NCBI GenBank assembly: GCA_021018815.1
Contig: JAITYX010000048.1
Coordinates: forward strand, 2,093,501 to 2,157,500
DNA length: 64,000 bases
Direction: 5' to 3'
Origin: Talinum fruticosum
Taxonomy: Eukaryota; Streptophyta; Magnoliopsida; Caryophyllales; Talinaceae
Positions 11,894 to 23,000 of the stretch are shown in pieces. Positions within the stretch are counted from its first letter, which is position 1. Each line of letters opens with the position of its first letter. The position numbers were made by a program, and so were the translations under genes. The notes beneath the pieces were generated by a model. It worked only from the letters and a program-made list of their open reading frames with translations. It was not told where the DNA came from and searched no databases.

Positions 11894-13373
11894 CACTACT
11901 ACAAAAACTACTTTTAACTACGGTTCAAAACGACCTTTAACTACGGTTATTATACGTCGTCTATGTGATCGTCGTTGTATGTGGGCATCTTTTACGACTG
12001 TTCAAAACCGTAGTAAAGGACTCCTATCACGACGGTTCTTTTAGAGAACCGTCGTCATAAGGTGACCTACAACGACGATTCTTCAAGAGACAACCGTCGT
12101 CATAGGATGACTTGTAATGACGGTTCTTTCTCCGAACCGTAGTTATAAATACAATTATTTTGAAAAAAAATTAAATTATTCAGGGAGAGAGATGTTTTGA
12201 ACTTCGAGGCTCAAATTGTTCAAATTATACAACTTTTAAGAGTCCAATAGCAAAATAAAATCACCAAGAAAATGAAAAGAAAATTACTCAAACAATAGAA
12301 ACAGATCCCAAATTCGAACACTAGAATATATTTGAACATTAGAAAAACAAATGAAGAAAAACAACCCGGATCTAAAAAAAAACTAAAAGCTGATGAGAAC
12401 AATGATAGTTTAACGATAAGTACGAACCACATTTCGATGCTCTATCAAACAATTGAATTGAACTCGAAGAAACAATAAAAACAACCATTATTACAACAAT
12501 CGTCAACATAAAAGGACGAAAAACAAAGAAGGGTTTATGAGGAGACTACTTAAAGGATCCATCGACAAGCTTGAAGATCTCAATAGCAGCAGATCGTTGA
12601 GAATCGGAGACGAGGCTTCGTAAATGGACGCAATGAGAAGAAGAGCCAAAAACCCTAGGGTTCGGGTCATTCCTGCTACCCAAAATCCATCGACAAACGC
12701 TGCCTAGGTACTTCCCTCTCTTTCTAACTCTCTCAACTTGCTGGAACCACCGAGATAATAGAACTTGCTGGAAACTCCGTGAGAGACAACAAGAAGACTC
12801 GAGTGGTAGGAACGTCGGAGAACAAAGAGAGGGAAACTCGAGTGGTGGGAATGCTGGAGACTAGAGAGAGGGAAACTCGAGTGGTGGGAACACCGGAGAC
12901 CGGAGAGAGGGAGACCGGAGTGGTGGGAACGCCGGAGACCGGAAAGATGGAGAGGGTGGGGGAGGGCGTTTGATGGGAGACACTAGGGAGAGAGGGGGAT
13001 TTCAGTGGCTGGAGAGATAAAGCGAGATGTTAATAGGGTTTCGTAAATAAAAAGCCTTCACCCTAAATTTTTTAAAGACATTTAACGACGGTTCAACTTA
13101 AAGAACCATCGTTAAATGTGAACTCCACTTTTAACGACGATTATTTAAGTGAACCGTCATCATATATACAATTTATGACTACGGTTCTTTCTCGTAACCG
13201 TAGTCAAAAGTTGACAGACTTCATTTATGATTATGGTTCTTTAAATGAACGGTCGTTATAGGTGTTATAAAAGGCCGATTATGTACAAAAATGCCACGCC
13301 TCATTTTTCATGATGGTTTTTTCTTTTAACCGTCGTAAATCAACTATAGTTAAAAGTGATTTACGTAGTAGTA
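11894..13373. mobile_element. Non-autonomous CACTA (En/Spm) transposon, 1480 bp
   Basis: The left end is CACTACTACAAAAACTAC. The right end, read in reverse complement, is TACTACTACGTAAATCAC, followed on both sides by ACTTTTAACTA. Imperfect terminal inverted repeats of about 32 bp are flanked by the 3-bp target duplication TAT (11891-11893 and 13374-13376), as expected for CACTA elements. Subterminal regions carry many inverted copies of AACCGTC/GACGGTT, several of them forming hairpins of the form GACGGTTC-loop-GAACCGTC. There is no transposase. The right terminal base is A where CACTA would require G, which may have disabled excision. The insertion sits inside the LINE, so it is younger than the LINE. 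Confidence 0.9.
12801..12956 (+). repeat. 39-bp minisatellite, 4 copies, inside the CACTA element
   Basis: Four consecutive units each begin GAGTGGTGGGAA and end near AGAGAGGGAAACTC. Because 39 is divisible by three, an open frame (12779-12973) reads as a 13-residue repeat (RVVGTPETGERET-like). With no known domain and a transposon setting, a protein-coding role is unlikely. A possible captured host fragment lies just upstream (about 12540-12700), but I cannot name it. Confidence 0.8.
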
Positions 13374-16300
13374 TATGTTGTAACTATTCAAAAAAAGTTG
13401 AAAGAAACTCGAACCTACTATAGAAAGTGGAAGAAAGATTATTAGTCGACCCTTGAAATCTTAGATCGATGCATTGGTATACTCGTTAATTAAACAAAGA
13501 TAAAGACTACTTTTGTTTAACCAAAAATATTGGGAAAAGTTCTATAGGAAAGAATGGCTAACTAAAGGTGAGATAAATTCCAAATTCTTTTATCATTGTT
13601 GCACCTTCAAGAAGTAAAAAATGAACATATTAGAATTAAATATGAGTTAGGTGTTGGGATTCATGAAAATGCGGATATCTAACAAAAATTTGTGGATGAT
13701 TTCACATATAGATTTAAATCCCAACAGGGATCCAATAGATCGTCACTCGACCATCAACTTACCGACCATTTTATCCAATGAGGAGAACTACCAACTTATT
13801 CTTCCGATTTCTTCGTCTAAGATTAAGACTAATGTTTTTCAAATGAATCCAACTAAAACTCCTGGACCGGATGGTTTTGGGGTTGGGTTTTCTCAATGAC
13901 ATTGGGACATTCTTGGCAATGATATCACCTCTTGCATTATGGATTTTTTTAGTCACGACAAATTATTGAAAGAGGTTAATGATACCTTCATTGCCTTAAT
14001 TCTGAAAGTTTCAAGTCTTTCCTTAACTTCAGCATTCAGTGCCAATTAGTTTGTGCAATATCCTTTATAAGATCATTTCTAAGATTCTTGTTAATAGATT
14101 AAGACCGATTCCGCAAAGGATTGTTAGTCCTTTTCCAAAGTGCTTTTGTGCCGGTAGGGATATTTATGATAATATCCTATTGGCACACGAGGTCATCAAT
14201 AAATTTGGGAATGTTCAAGGTAAGCAAGCTTATGTAGGACTCAAGTCGGATATAGAAAAAACTTGTGATAGAATTGAATGATAGTTTTTATTGACTTATT
14301 TAAAGGATCTAGGTTTCCATTAGATTTAGATTAATTGGATACATGAATGTATAACTATAATAACGTTTTTAATTGTCATTAATGATGAATCTTGCGGTTT
14401 TTTCCTGCCTTCTCGAGGTCTTGGACAAGAAGACCCCTTGTCTTCATACTTGTTTATTCTATGTATGCACGTCTTGGTGTTTAGACAACAACTTGCTAAT
14501 ATGCACCCTAAATCAAGGATTGGGATTAAATATATGTCCACAAGCACAAAAAATTCCTTGCTTATTTTTTGCTGATGAAAGGCTAATTATGAGATATGTC
14601 ACAAGCTCCATAATATTCAGAACAATTTCTAGAATCGCCAGGGTAGCTTAATAATTTTCATAAATCAACTCTAGTTTTTCAAGAAATTCTATTGCTGCTG
14701 AGTTAGGAACCTTGTTTCCGAGTCTTTAATATTCCACACACTCGATTCTATAAGGAAGTATCTTGGTTGTCCTTGTTTTTAGAGGAAGAGCTAATAGCTC
14801 TTTATTTGCGGATATCTTAACGAAAGCAAATACTAGGTTGCGAGGATTGAAAAGCTAACTCACTTTCAAAGGTTAGTAGGGTTGTACTTATTCGAGTATA
14901 ATCTCGAGTCTCTCCTCGCTCATATGATGCAAAGCTTTAAGTTACCGAAGAGTACTGCTAGCTCCTTGGATAATATTAATTGTGATTTTTATGGAAAAAA
15001 TCGAAGATGTTAAAGGGCTATCGATGGTAGCAAGTTGTTGGGAGGTTTGTACTCCTAAGAAATTGGTGGCGTAGCATTGAATAAAGTTTGTACTCCTAAG
15101 AAATTGGGAGGTTTGAACCTTAGAAAAAGTGAAGCAGCTTAACTAAGCCTTCCTTTGTAAACTTATCCGGAAATACTTATTTGTTAATGATAATTTATGG
15201 GGGAAATTATGAGATCCAAGTATCCACTATTTGTGGACTTTTTTCAAAGAAAATTAAAGCGTCGGATTCTTGGGCTTGGAAATGCTTGCTCAAGGAAAGA
15301 GATCCTTTTAAAATGGGTTTAGAGATGGAAAATAAGCAATAGCAAAAAGACGAAGTTCCATCTCGGATACATGGTGCAATAATGTTACATTACTTGGATT
15401 ATCATGTTAGCGACTATCCGAATACTCCCTCCTTGGATGCTACGGTTAGTGAGTGCATCACGCCATAGAAAGAGCGGGACCTGGTACGTCCTAATACCTT
15501 CCTACCAAACGTTAATTGTAATCTTATTAAGACTATTCCGCTTCCTACTCATGATATTGAGGACTCTATTTGTTGGGATTTGTCTAGTAGTGTCAAGTTT
15601 ACGACTAAATCGCCACTTGGAATGCATATAATATCCCATCTAATTCACCTATGTGGGATTTTGGGTGGATTTGGAATATGAATTTGATGCCTAAGTTGAA
15701 AGTGTTTCTTTGGCAAACAGGTCATAATGCATTATCCACACGTAATAATCTTGCCATAAGAGGGTTGAATATTGACATTATTTGTCCGTGGTGTCGGGAT
15801 CATCGTGAATCAACTAACCATCTTTTCTCACGATGTTCTAGTGTCTTAGATACTTGGGACACAACTTATCAACACAAGTGGCTGGAGCTGAATTTAAGCC
15901 AATTGTAGAACCCCTCCCTGAATGATTTTGTCACTACGCTCAAGGGGTTGAAAAAACAATCTCAAATGATCCGAATGGTACATTTATTATGGAATATTTG
16001 GAAAGCGAGGAATGACACGAGTTTCATCAATGGATCTTATAATTCCATTGCTACAATTTTATGAGTCAAATCTTCTTGGACTAAATGGCAATCTAGATGC
16101 AGAGCTGGATCATCTTTTCAATTCTTCCTCTTTATCCCACATACCACGTTCCACCACTTCTTCTCGGTTTGTTTGTTTGGTGGCGCAAACCGCTTGGAGG
16201 ATTTATTAAAGTCAATTTTGATGGGTTGAGGTCCTCTTCGGTGGTAGCGGGATGTTTTGTGATCGAGAGGTTGGGATGACAAATTTATTCAAGCCGAGAC

Positions 16301-16913
16301 GACTAACTTGGGGCTCGCTTCGATACTAATAGTAGAGGCTACTGTTATGAGAAATGGGACCAAAGCAATATTTCAAGTAGAGTTTCATTCTATTATTTTG
16401 GAACGGGATAACCAAACGGTCATTAAGGCAATGAAAGGAGAAATCCAGACCCTTATTCAAGATACTCATTGTTTTCTTTGAATGTGCAATCATGTTCTTA
16501 TCCAACACACATACAAAGAAGGGAATTAGATCGCAAATTGCGTGGTCAAGTTTAGACATTGTATTTCTTCTACTTTAATTTGGTTTTCTTTCCCTTATAC
16601 TTCCCTTCTCTCCATTTTAATGGAGGACTACGTATGCAAAACTTTTGTGAAAAGGGATACTTACTAATTGTTGTACTTATTCTCTTTAAAAAAATTCAAG
16701 CTCGATTAAAAATTTACGTGACTCGCCTCATTTTTTGTTCCTTTTAAGTAAATTAAACTTACGATAGTTCCTACTTACAATTTACAACTCCAAGCAAAAA
16801 ACAAAGTCATTTATAGTATTTGTTTATCTAAGTTAAAAATAAAAATAAAATTGATCTAAAAGGTTTTTTTAATTAATTTTTTAAAAGGGTTCTCCAATTA
16901 AAATTGGAAGACC

Positions 16914-16922
16914 TATAAAAAT
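16914..16922 (+). promoter_or_regulatory. Candidate TATA box of LTN1, with CCAAT palindrome upstream
   Basis: TATAAAAAT lies 151 bp upstream of the LTN1 start codon. About 20 bp before it is the palindromic CCAATTAAAATTGG (16894-16907), which presents a CCAAT box on both strands. Upstream sequence to about 16700 is AT-rich, and beyond that the LINE begins, so the non-transposon promoter interval is short. The start site is inferred and not seen directly. Confidence 0.45.
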
Positions 16923-16942
16923 TACATATTTCTTTTCCTCCG

Positions 16943-16963
16943 ATGGCGGCAACGCGGCGTTAG
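16943..16963 (+). other. Possible 6-codon upstream ORF in the LTN1 leader
   Basis: ATGGCGGCAACGCGGCGTTAG encodes six residues and a stop, 102 bp upstream of the main ATG, within GC-richer sequence typical of a plant leader. It matters only if transcription starts at or before 16943. A TATA-directed start about 30 bp below 16914 would fall almost on this ATG, so its presence in the mRNA is uncertain. Confidence 0.25.
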
Positions 16964-17064
16964 AATCCGACAATCAATCGAATAACCCCAACAAAACCAA
17001 TTCACCACCATCGGCTCCACCTCCATCAAAGTCGCCGCAAAAGCTCACAGAGGAGAGAGAATCC

Positions 17065-20000
17065 ATGGGGAGGCAAAAGGGTGAAGGTGCCAGAACCAAA
17101 GCTCGACCTTCTAGCAGCAGGTACATTCAAATTCCTTTTCATCTTCCTTAATTCATCTCAATTTCTCTGTTTGATTTCTTTTTCTGCTTGCTTATCGTCA
17201 ATGGGGGTCCTTGAGCTACTGCAAATGGGAAATTTGATCCTTTTTCTTATTTTTGGGGTGCAGCCTCGCCTCCTCGCTTTTACCCCAGGGCGCCGCCGCA
17301 GTTGGGTTCGGAGGTTATCTGGGCAGTACTCGTGTTGATTCAGTTCTTGGGGATGAATCTCTTTCTTATTCGGTATTTTTGCTTCCAATTTGAACGCTTA
17401 AAGTTGCAATTTTTATGCGAATGCGCTTGTTTTAGCTCACTGAAGATTTGACATTTTACCCAAATTGAGTTTGATAAATGTAGGGAATTGATGGGGAGAT
17501 GGTACAGTATTTGAAAAGGCTTGCTCGAAAGGACCCTACCACAAAGGTAATTCGTCATTTCATCTATTTCTAGGCCTATTTGTTTTTGCTTTTTTGTTTG
17601 ATTGCAAAGAAAGCAAAGATTTTTGATGTTGGTAGGATAGTAGGTATTGAGCAAGAATTCTAAGTATAGAGTACTTGAGCGGGCTAAGAATCCACTTTGC
17701 AACTGGTTACATGTCTGATCAGAGGTCGACCTATTGCTGAATTTGTTGATTATGAACTGTGGAATTTTTCCCTTTGGATCAAATGGTCAATATTTATGGT
17801 TTCTCTCCCCCTTTTTCTTATTTTTGAACTGAGCCATAAGTGAGCTGGAATTGGTAATAAAGGATTCAGGATTTTGAATAGGGTGGGTGGGGCATGGCGG
17901 TTGATTAATGGGGTCAATGTTGAGATTCTGGAAAGCATTAATCACGCCCTCATGAAAAGTGTCCCCCAATAGTTGGTACAATGATTGTGTTAAGAAAGTC
18001 ATTCTTTGTAATGGTGGCTAAGATTAAGCCAGTGTATTCCCTAGAGTACATGTGAAGACAGTGTTCCTCACATTCAAAAATGTCTAAGTTGGTGGGGAGT
18101 ATCTCTTGGTATGCTGAATATGTGATTTGGGTATCATAGTCTAATTTTAAGTGAGCGGTCAAGTTGGGATGTCAATTGTTCAACAAGGGTTCTTGAATTA
18201 AAATGAAGACTACATTAACATAGCTTGAGCCTTGGCCACTGCAAGTTTGTGCATGGGGTTCAACAATATGAACTGAACATGAATGCTCCAGTCAACTTTG
18301 TGATATGTAGTCCTCCTCATGAAAGACGTGTACAGATGAAGTCTCAGAATTAAAAAATCACGTAATCTAATATTTCGACAGCTTTTGCATATGATATACT
18401 TTTGCCTTTCTATTTTTATGGCACACTTTGGAATAGTTCAACTAAGCTTATTTTAGCAAGATTTATTTTTTATTCTATTTAGGATAATTTTGGGTTATTC
18501 TTTTGGTCTTCTTCTAGTTATTTGGTGCTATTAGGTTCCTAATGCTTTCATGTCTTTGGATTTTAAACTTAAGTAGATGATAGGGATGAGGGGACTTGAG
18601 TGATTTTTAATTTATTCGACTGCAAGTACTTTTTGTCCATGTTAGGTTTCTTTTTCTTTTTTTTTTTTTCCCTACGTGAGCCTAGTCCTGTGAAAAAGGT
18701 GGGGTAGTTCTATGTGAGCATCCTATGTCAATCTAGTATTTAAGTTCTCTGTATGAGCCTGGTAATTTTCAAGCTCATTTGCTTGGGTAACTTCTTTCCT
18801 AACTTAACGGGATTTAGTTGAGGGGCTTTTCTCCTAAAATGGTAATATGGGTTTTCAATTCTACTTGGTAATTCATACTTTACACTGTGGCATGAGGTCT
18901 TCCTTTCATATTTACCCAATTTTAGCTGATTGATACTCTTGACAACTTCTGGAAGTCCCTACTCGGCTACTTCAGTGAGTGCATCCTTTGTTGGCGAAGC
19001 AACATAGGGAAATTTGTGAATTTGTGGAATAAGGGAAAGTCTTGGTTGATAGGTGATGTCATTTGCAAAAATAGTTCAGATTTCTTTGATCATTTATTGT
19101 TTCGTAGCTTCTTTTATGAGTAATTAAGGGCCCAGTCGTCCACAATGGATGAGGAAAAGGAAGATGTTTCTGTTGATGTAATTTAAGTAATTACACACTT
19201 AGCATTGACTAAAGTTTATCATCTCTTGGATTGATGAAGCTTTCTATCCATTTTTATTTATTTATACTTGTTTTTGTGGGGACCTTAAGCAATGTTTACT
19301 TCTGTCCGTAGGTTAAAGCATTGAGTTCCCTATCTATGCTGCTGAAGGACAAGTCTGGGAAGGATGTATTACCAATCATTCCCCAATGGGTATCTACTCT
19401 ACTTTTCATTTGTTTGTCTAAGCTTAAACATTATCTGGTATCCTTACTTAAGATTCTTTTTTAAAGCATGAACATCTCTAGTGGTGTTGGTCTTGACTTG
19501 TTTTTGTTTATTATGACACATTGAAAGTTTTGTTCATGCCCTTGTGTTTCTACAAACCTTTTTTTTTCCCTAATTTTTTTATAGTATTATGTTTTTGAAT
19601 ATGTATGGTTTCTAGCCTATTGACTTTATTTTGCGCATGCCATCCTTTTCTATTTTGGATAGTGTGGAAATGAGAGAATGTTAGATTCTTGTAATCTGGT
19701 TTTAGTCTTTTAGAATATGACTCGGAAACATGTGCTGGTTTAAACATGAAGGTTATTTATGTTAATATTGGGTGAGTGGGGATGTTGTGACATTCATCAA
19801 TTGAAGCTGAGATAATTTGCTCTGGGTGCTGTTGATGATGTGATACTTTGTCTTTTATTCCCATCTCCTGACTAATACTTTTGAATTAAGGCTTTTGAGT
19901 ACAAGAGGCTATTGATGGACTACAATAGAGAAGTTCGGCGGGCAACCCATGACACAATGACCAGCCTTGTTTCTGCAGCAGGGTAAGTTCTTGTTTCTCT

Positions 20001-23000
20001 CTTTATTAGTTGTTACAATGTTTAAAAATTTGAACCCTTTGGCAGCATTTTGTTTCTTTTTTTTATTTTTTTTGGGGGGAGGTTAGGCTGTGTACATCTG
20101 ACAAACTTCCTTGCTTGTATTGTGAGAGGCATGGGGTTATCTTGTGGTATGGTATGTTGGTTATATCGACAGGAAAGGGGGTATGGGAGAGAAAAATCTG
20201 TTTGGGTTTCTAATAATACTATGCTTTGCTTGACTGTTGGCAATTTTGGAAGTAAACCAGTTGTTCCTTTGTTTGCTGTTGTGTACTTGTCAATAGTTAA
20301 CCTGGGAATTCTTTCGTAGTATTTCTTTCCTTTTTCTTCTTCTTTTTGTTTTTTAAGGGGAAGGGGAAAAGTGAAAACAGCTTCCTGCTGTAGCTGATGA
20401 TGCTTTCATTGACTGGGTTTGCCTCCACTTCTGGAAGGAGAATTAGTCTTTCCATGGTTTGCAGAGGCACGATCATGTCTATCATGTCTTGGGATGGCTG
20501 GATAAAGGCTTTTCTCACTAAGTGGGCATGGTTATATATATGCTCTAGTGTGATGTATGTGCTTTAGGCTTTTAATTGATAAGAAAAAACAGCTAGAGGA
20601 AAAATATTGTTTCAATTTAACTCATTTGCTGATGACAATGGCATTTGTTCGCTTGGTGCAGACGTGAATTGGCTCTTCATCTCAAATCTTTGATGGGGCC
20701 TTGGTGGTTTGCTCAGTTTGATTCAGTATCTGAAGTTGCTCAAGCTGCTAAACGGTCATTGCAGGTTCATCATCATTCCCTTTATTATCATTGTTTGTGA
20801 ATGCATCATATTGTCTGTCATCATTCCCTTGGGTTGGGCTATACTTATGCTTTTCATATATGCCTAAGTTTGTGAATACAAGTCCAGGGAGGCACTAGCC
20901 AAATGATCTCATCTGTGGTTTTTACTGAAAACAGGCTGCCTTTCCATCACAAGAGAAGAGACTAGATGCGCTGATGTTTTGCTTATCAGAGATATTTGTG
21001 TATCTGGAAGATAATTTAAAGCTCACACCTCAGAGTATGTCTGATCTGGCGGCTGCCTCAGATGAGTTGGCAGAAATGCACCAACGGGTATGTACTTGTT
21101 CAATCATCTGGTGACAACTGGTGCTTTGGTTTTTAGTTTTTCTCTGTCCTTGTTGGTTGAGTTCATTATATACTATTAGAAACTCTTGAATTTGCAAGAG
21201 GTCCTCATATTTTGGTATAGAACCTGAGCGCTGATCTTGACTTCTTATGGGCAAACGCCACGTAGAATTTTGGCTTCCTTCTGTCCTTCCCGGAGATGGG
21301 ATTGAACTAGTGTTGCCAGAGATGGGAATGGATGCAGATGTTGAATGTCTCCTAACTTCCTTTACTTCCTTTTTATGGAGTAGTAGGTAGTCAATGTTTT
21401 TAAATCCATGGTCTAATGGAACCAGTCTCGATGTAATTTGCAATTTAGGGTTAAGATTGCTACATCAGAACCCCCTCCCTCCATAACCTGCCCTTCCTAG
21501 ATATGGAATTTTTGGATTATGGATATGGATTTGAATTTGTACCTGAATTTGGATGTTGAGTGGTCAAATATCTATTATCTTGTTTTGTAACAGTGTTTGA
21601 AGATAAGTTGTTCATATCAAATAAAAAAACCTGTACTTGCTATTCTTGTTAGATATTTCCTTTATTTTGATCTCTGATTCTTTTTCCAACGATCATACCA
21701 TGTCTTCTTTTTGTTTCTTGATTATGTGCATGGCTTCATTTGGATGTCAGGTGATTTCATCATCATTGCTCGCGCTGGCTACCCTGCTTGATGCATTGGT
21801 GGGCATGAGCTCTGAGAGACCTTGTGTTGAGGACTCTAATGCTGAGCGAAAGCATGTCAAGGCACAAGCAGTGGCTGTTTCTTCAGCAAAAAGTTTATTG
21901 GTGGCTCATCATCGTTTCCTGGATTTTCTTAGATCTGAAAGCCCTGTTATTCGGTCAGCTACGTACTCCGTGCTGAGAAGCTTTGTCAAGAATATTCCTG
22001 AGGTTTTTAGCGAAGGAGATGTGAAAGATCTGGCTACTGCAATACTTGGAGCCTTTCAAGAAAAGGATCCTGCTTGTCACACGGCATTGTGGGAAACAAT
22101 ATTGCTATTTTCCAGAAATTTTCCTAGAAGCTGGTCTCATGTAAATTTTCAGAAAACTGTATCAAATCGCTTGTGGCAGTTCCTCAAAAGTGGCTGTTAT
22201 GGATCACAGCAACTCTCTTATCCTGCTTTGGTCTTGTTCCTAGATTCTTTACCTGCCGAAGTGATGGACAGGAAGGAGTTTTTTTGATTTCTTCCAGAAC
22301 CTTTGGACAGGAAGGAATGCATCTCATCCTAGTAAAGCTGATCGGACGGCATTCTACATGGCCCTTAAAGAATGCTTCCTCTGGTGCATAAATACTGCTT
22401 CAAGGTATGTTGTTTTGGGTTGATTTGGCAGAGGAGACTCTGCTGTCCATTGTACCCTGCTTGATTTTGATAATTCCCCTGGTAGAACTCAAGTATTTTC
22501 TCTTGCTTTTCAGGAACAACCTTGTTCCAAGGGATAAATTCTTTCATTTTCAGATAATTCAGTTTGAAAAATGGAATGCTTATTTGTTGTTATGGAAGAT
22601 TGAAACTTGTGATAACCTTGATAAAATTTCACTTGAACATCCTTTGATGCAAATTATGAAACATTTCACTGAGAGTTTTGCTAAAGCAGCTCACTGTACT
22701 GTTGGCAAAACAAACTAGGGATTCTGTCCTACTGTAACCTTTTCAAGAGAGGCAGCCAGGGAATGTAGAGGGAAAATTGCCCTCTACCATTTTTATATTC
22801 CTGGTTTCCTATAATAGAGTCAGTGTGATGGATGGGGGATACAACACAGCATCATCTGTCACATCCATGTTATTTGTAAGGATTAGGGAACAACATTGCT
22901 TGGGAGTTACATCTAGGTCTGGAAGCGATAGGAAGAAGGAAGGGAGAGCATTGTGATCGTTTGGGAATGAGGCTGTCAGCAATTTGTTTCTCGTTAACTT

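Larger units (their letters stand above)
11491..16695 (+). mobile_element. Decayed L1-type LINE, 5'-truncated, split by a CACTA element
   Basis: Domains appear in the expected order with stops and frameshifts. The endonuclease C-terminus is at 11500-11770 (words like RIFTWKN and FERLDRAIARMDW). The linker resumes after 13376. Reverse transcriptase runs about 13840-14640, with PTKTPGPDGFG, RPISLCNILYKIISKIL-like sequence (13996-14100), GRDIYDNILLAHE and a GLRQGDPLSS-like remnant. The zinc-finger zf-RVT region is at 15651-15908 (CPWC...TNHLFSRC). An RNase H-like segment lies at about 16190-16540 (KVNFDG; HTYKEGN). It ends near a short A-run at about 16687-16693. It is not functional. The sequence between 11491 and about 11500 is ambiguous between LTR and LINE. 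Confidence 0.85.

Noticed and set aside
12624..12705. Short frame MDAMRRRAKNP... inside the CACTA element as a captured host exon
   Set aside because: About 27 codons with no recognisable source. Capture cannot be shown from this sequence.
22407..22718. Possible extra LTN1 exon after the AG at 22513-22514
   Set aside because: The frame is open with a usable phase, but it ends in a stop. The listerin-like continuation ([22 protein letters not shown]) begins at 23214 with matching phase, so this is intron 8.
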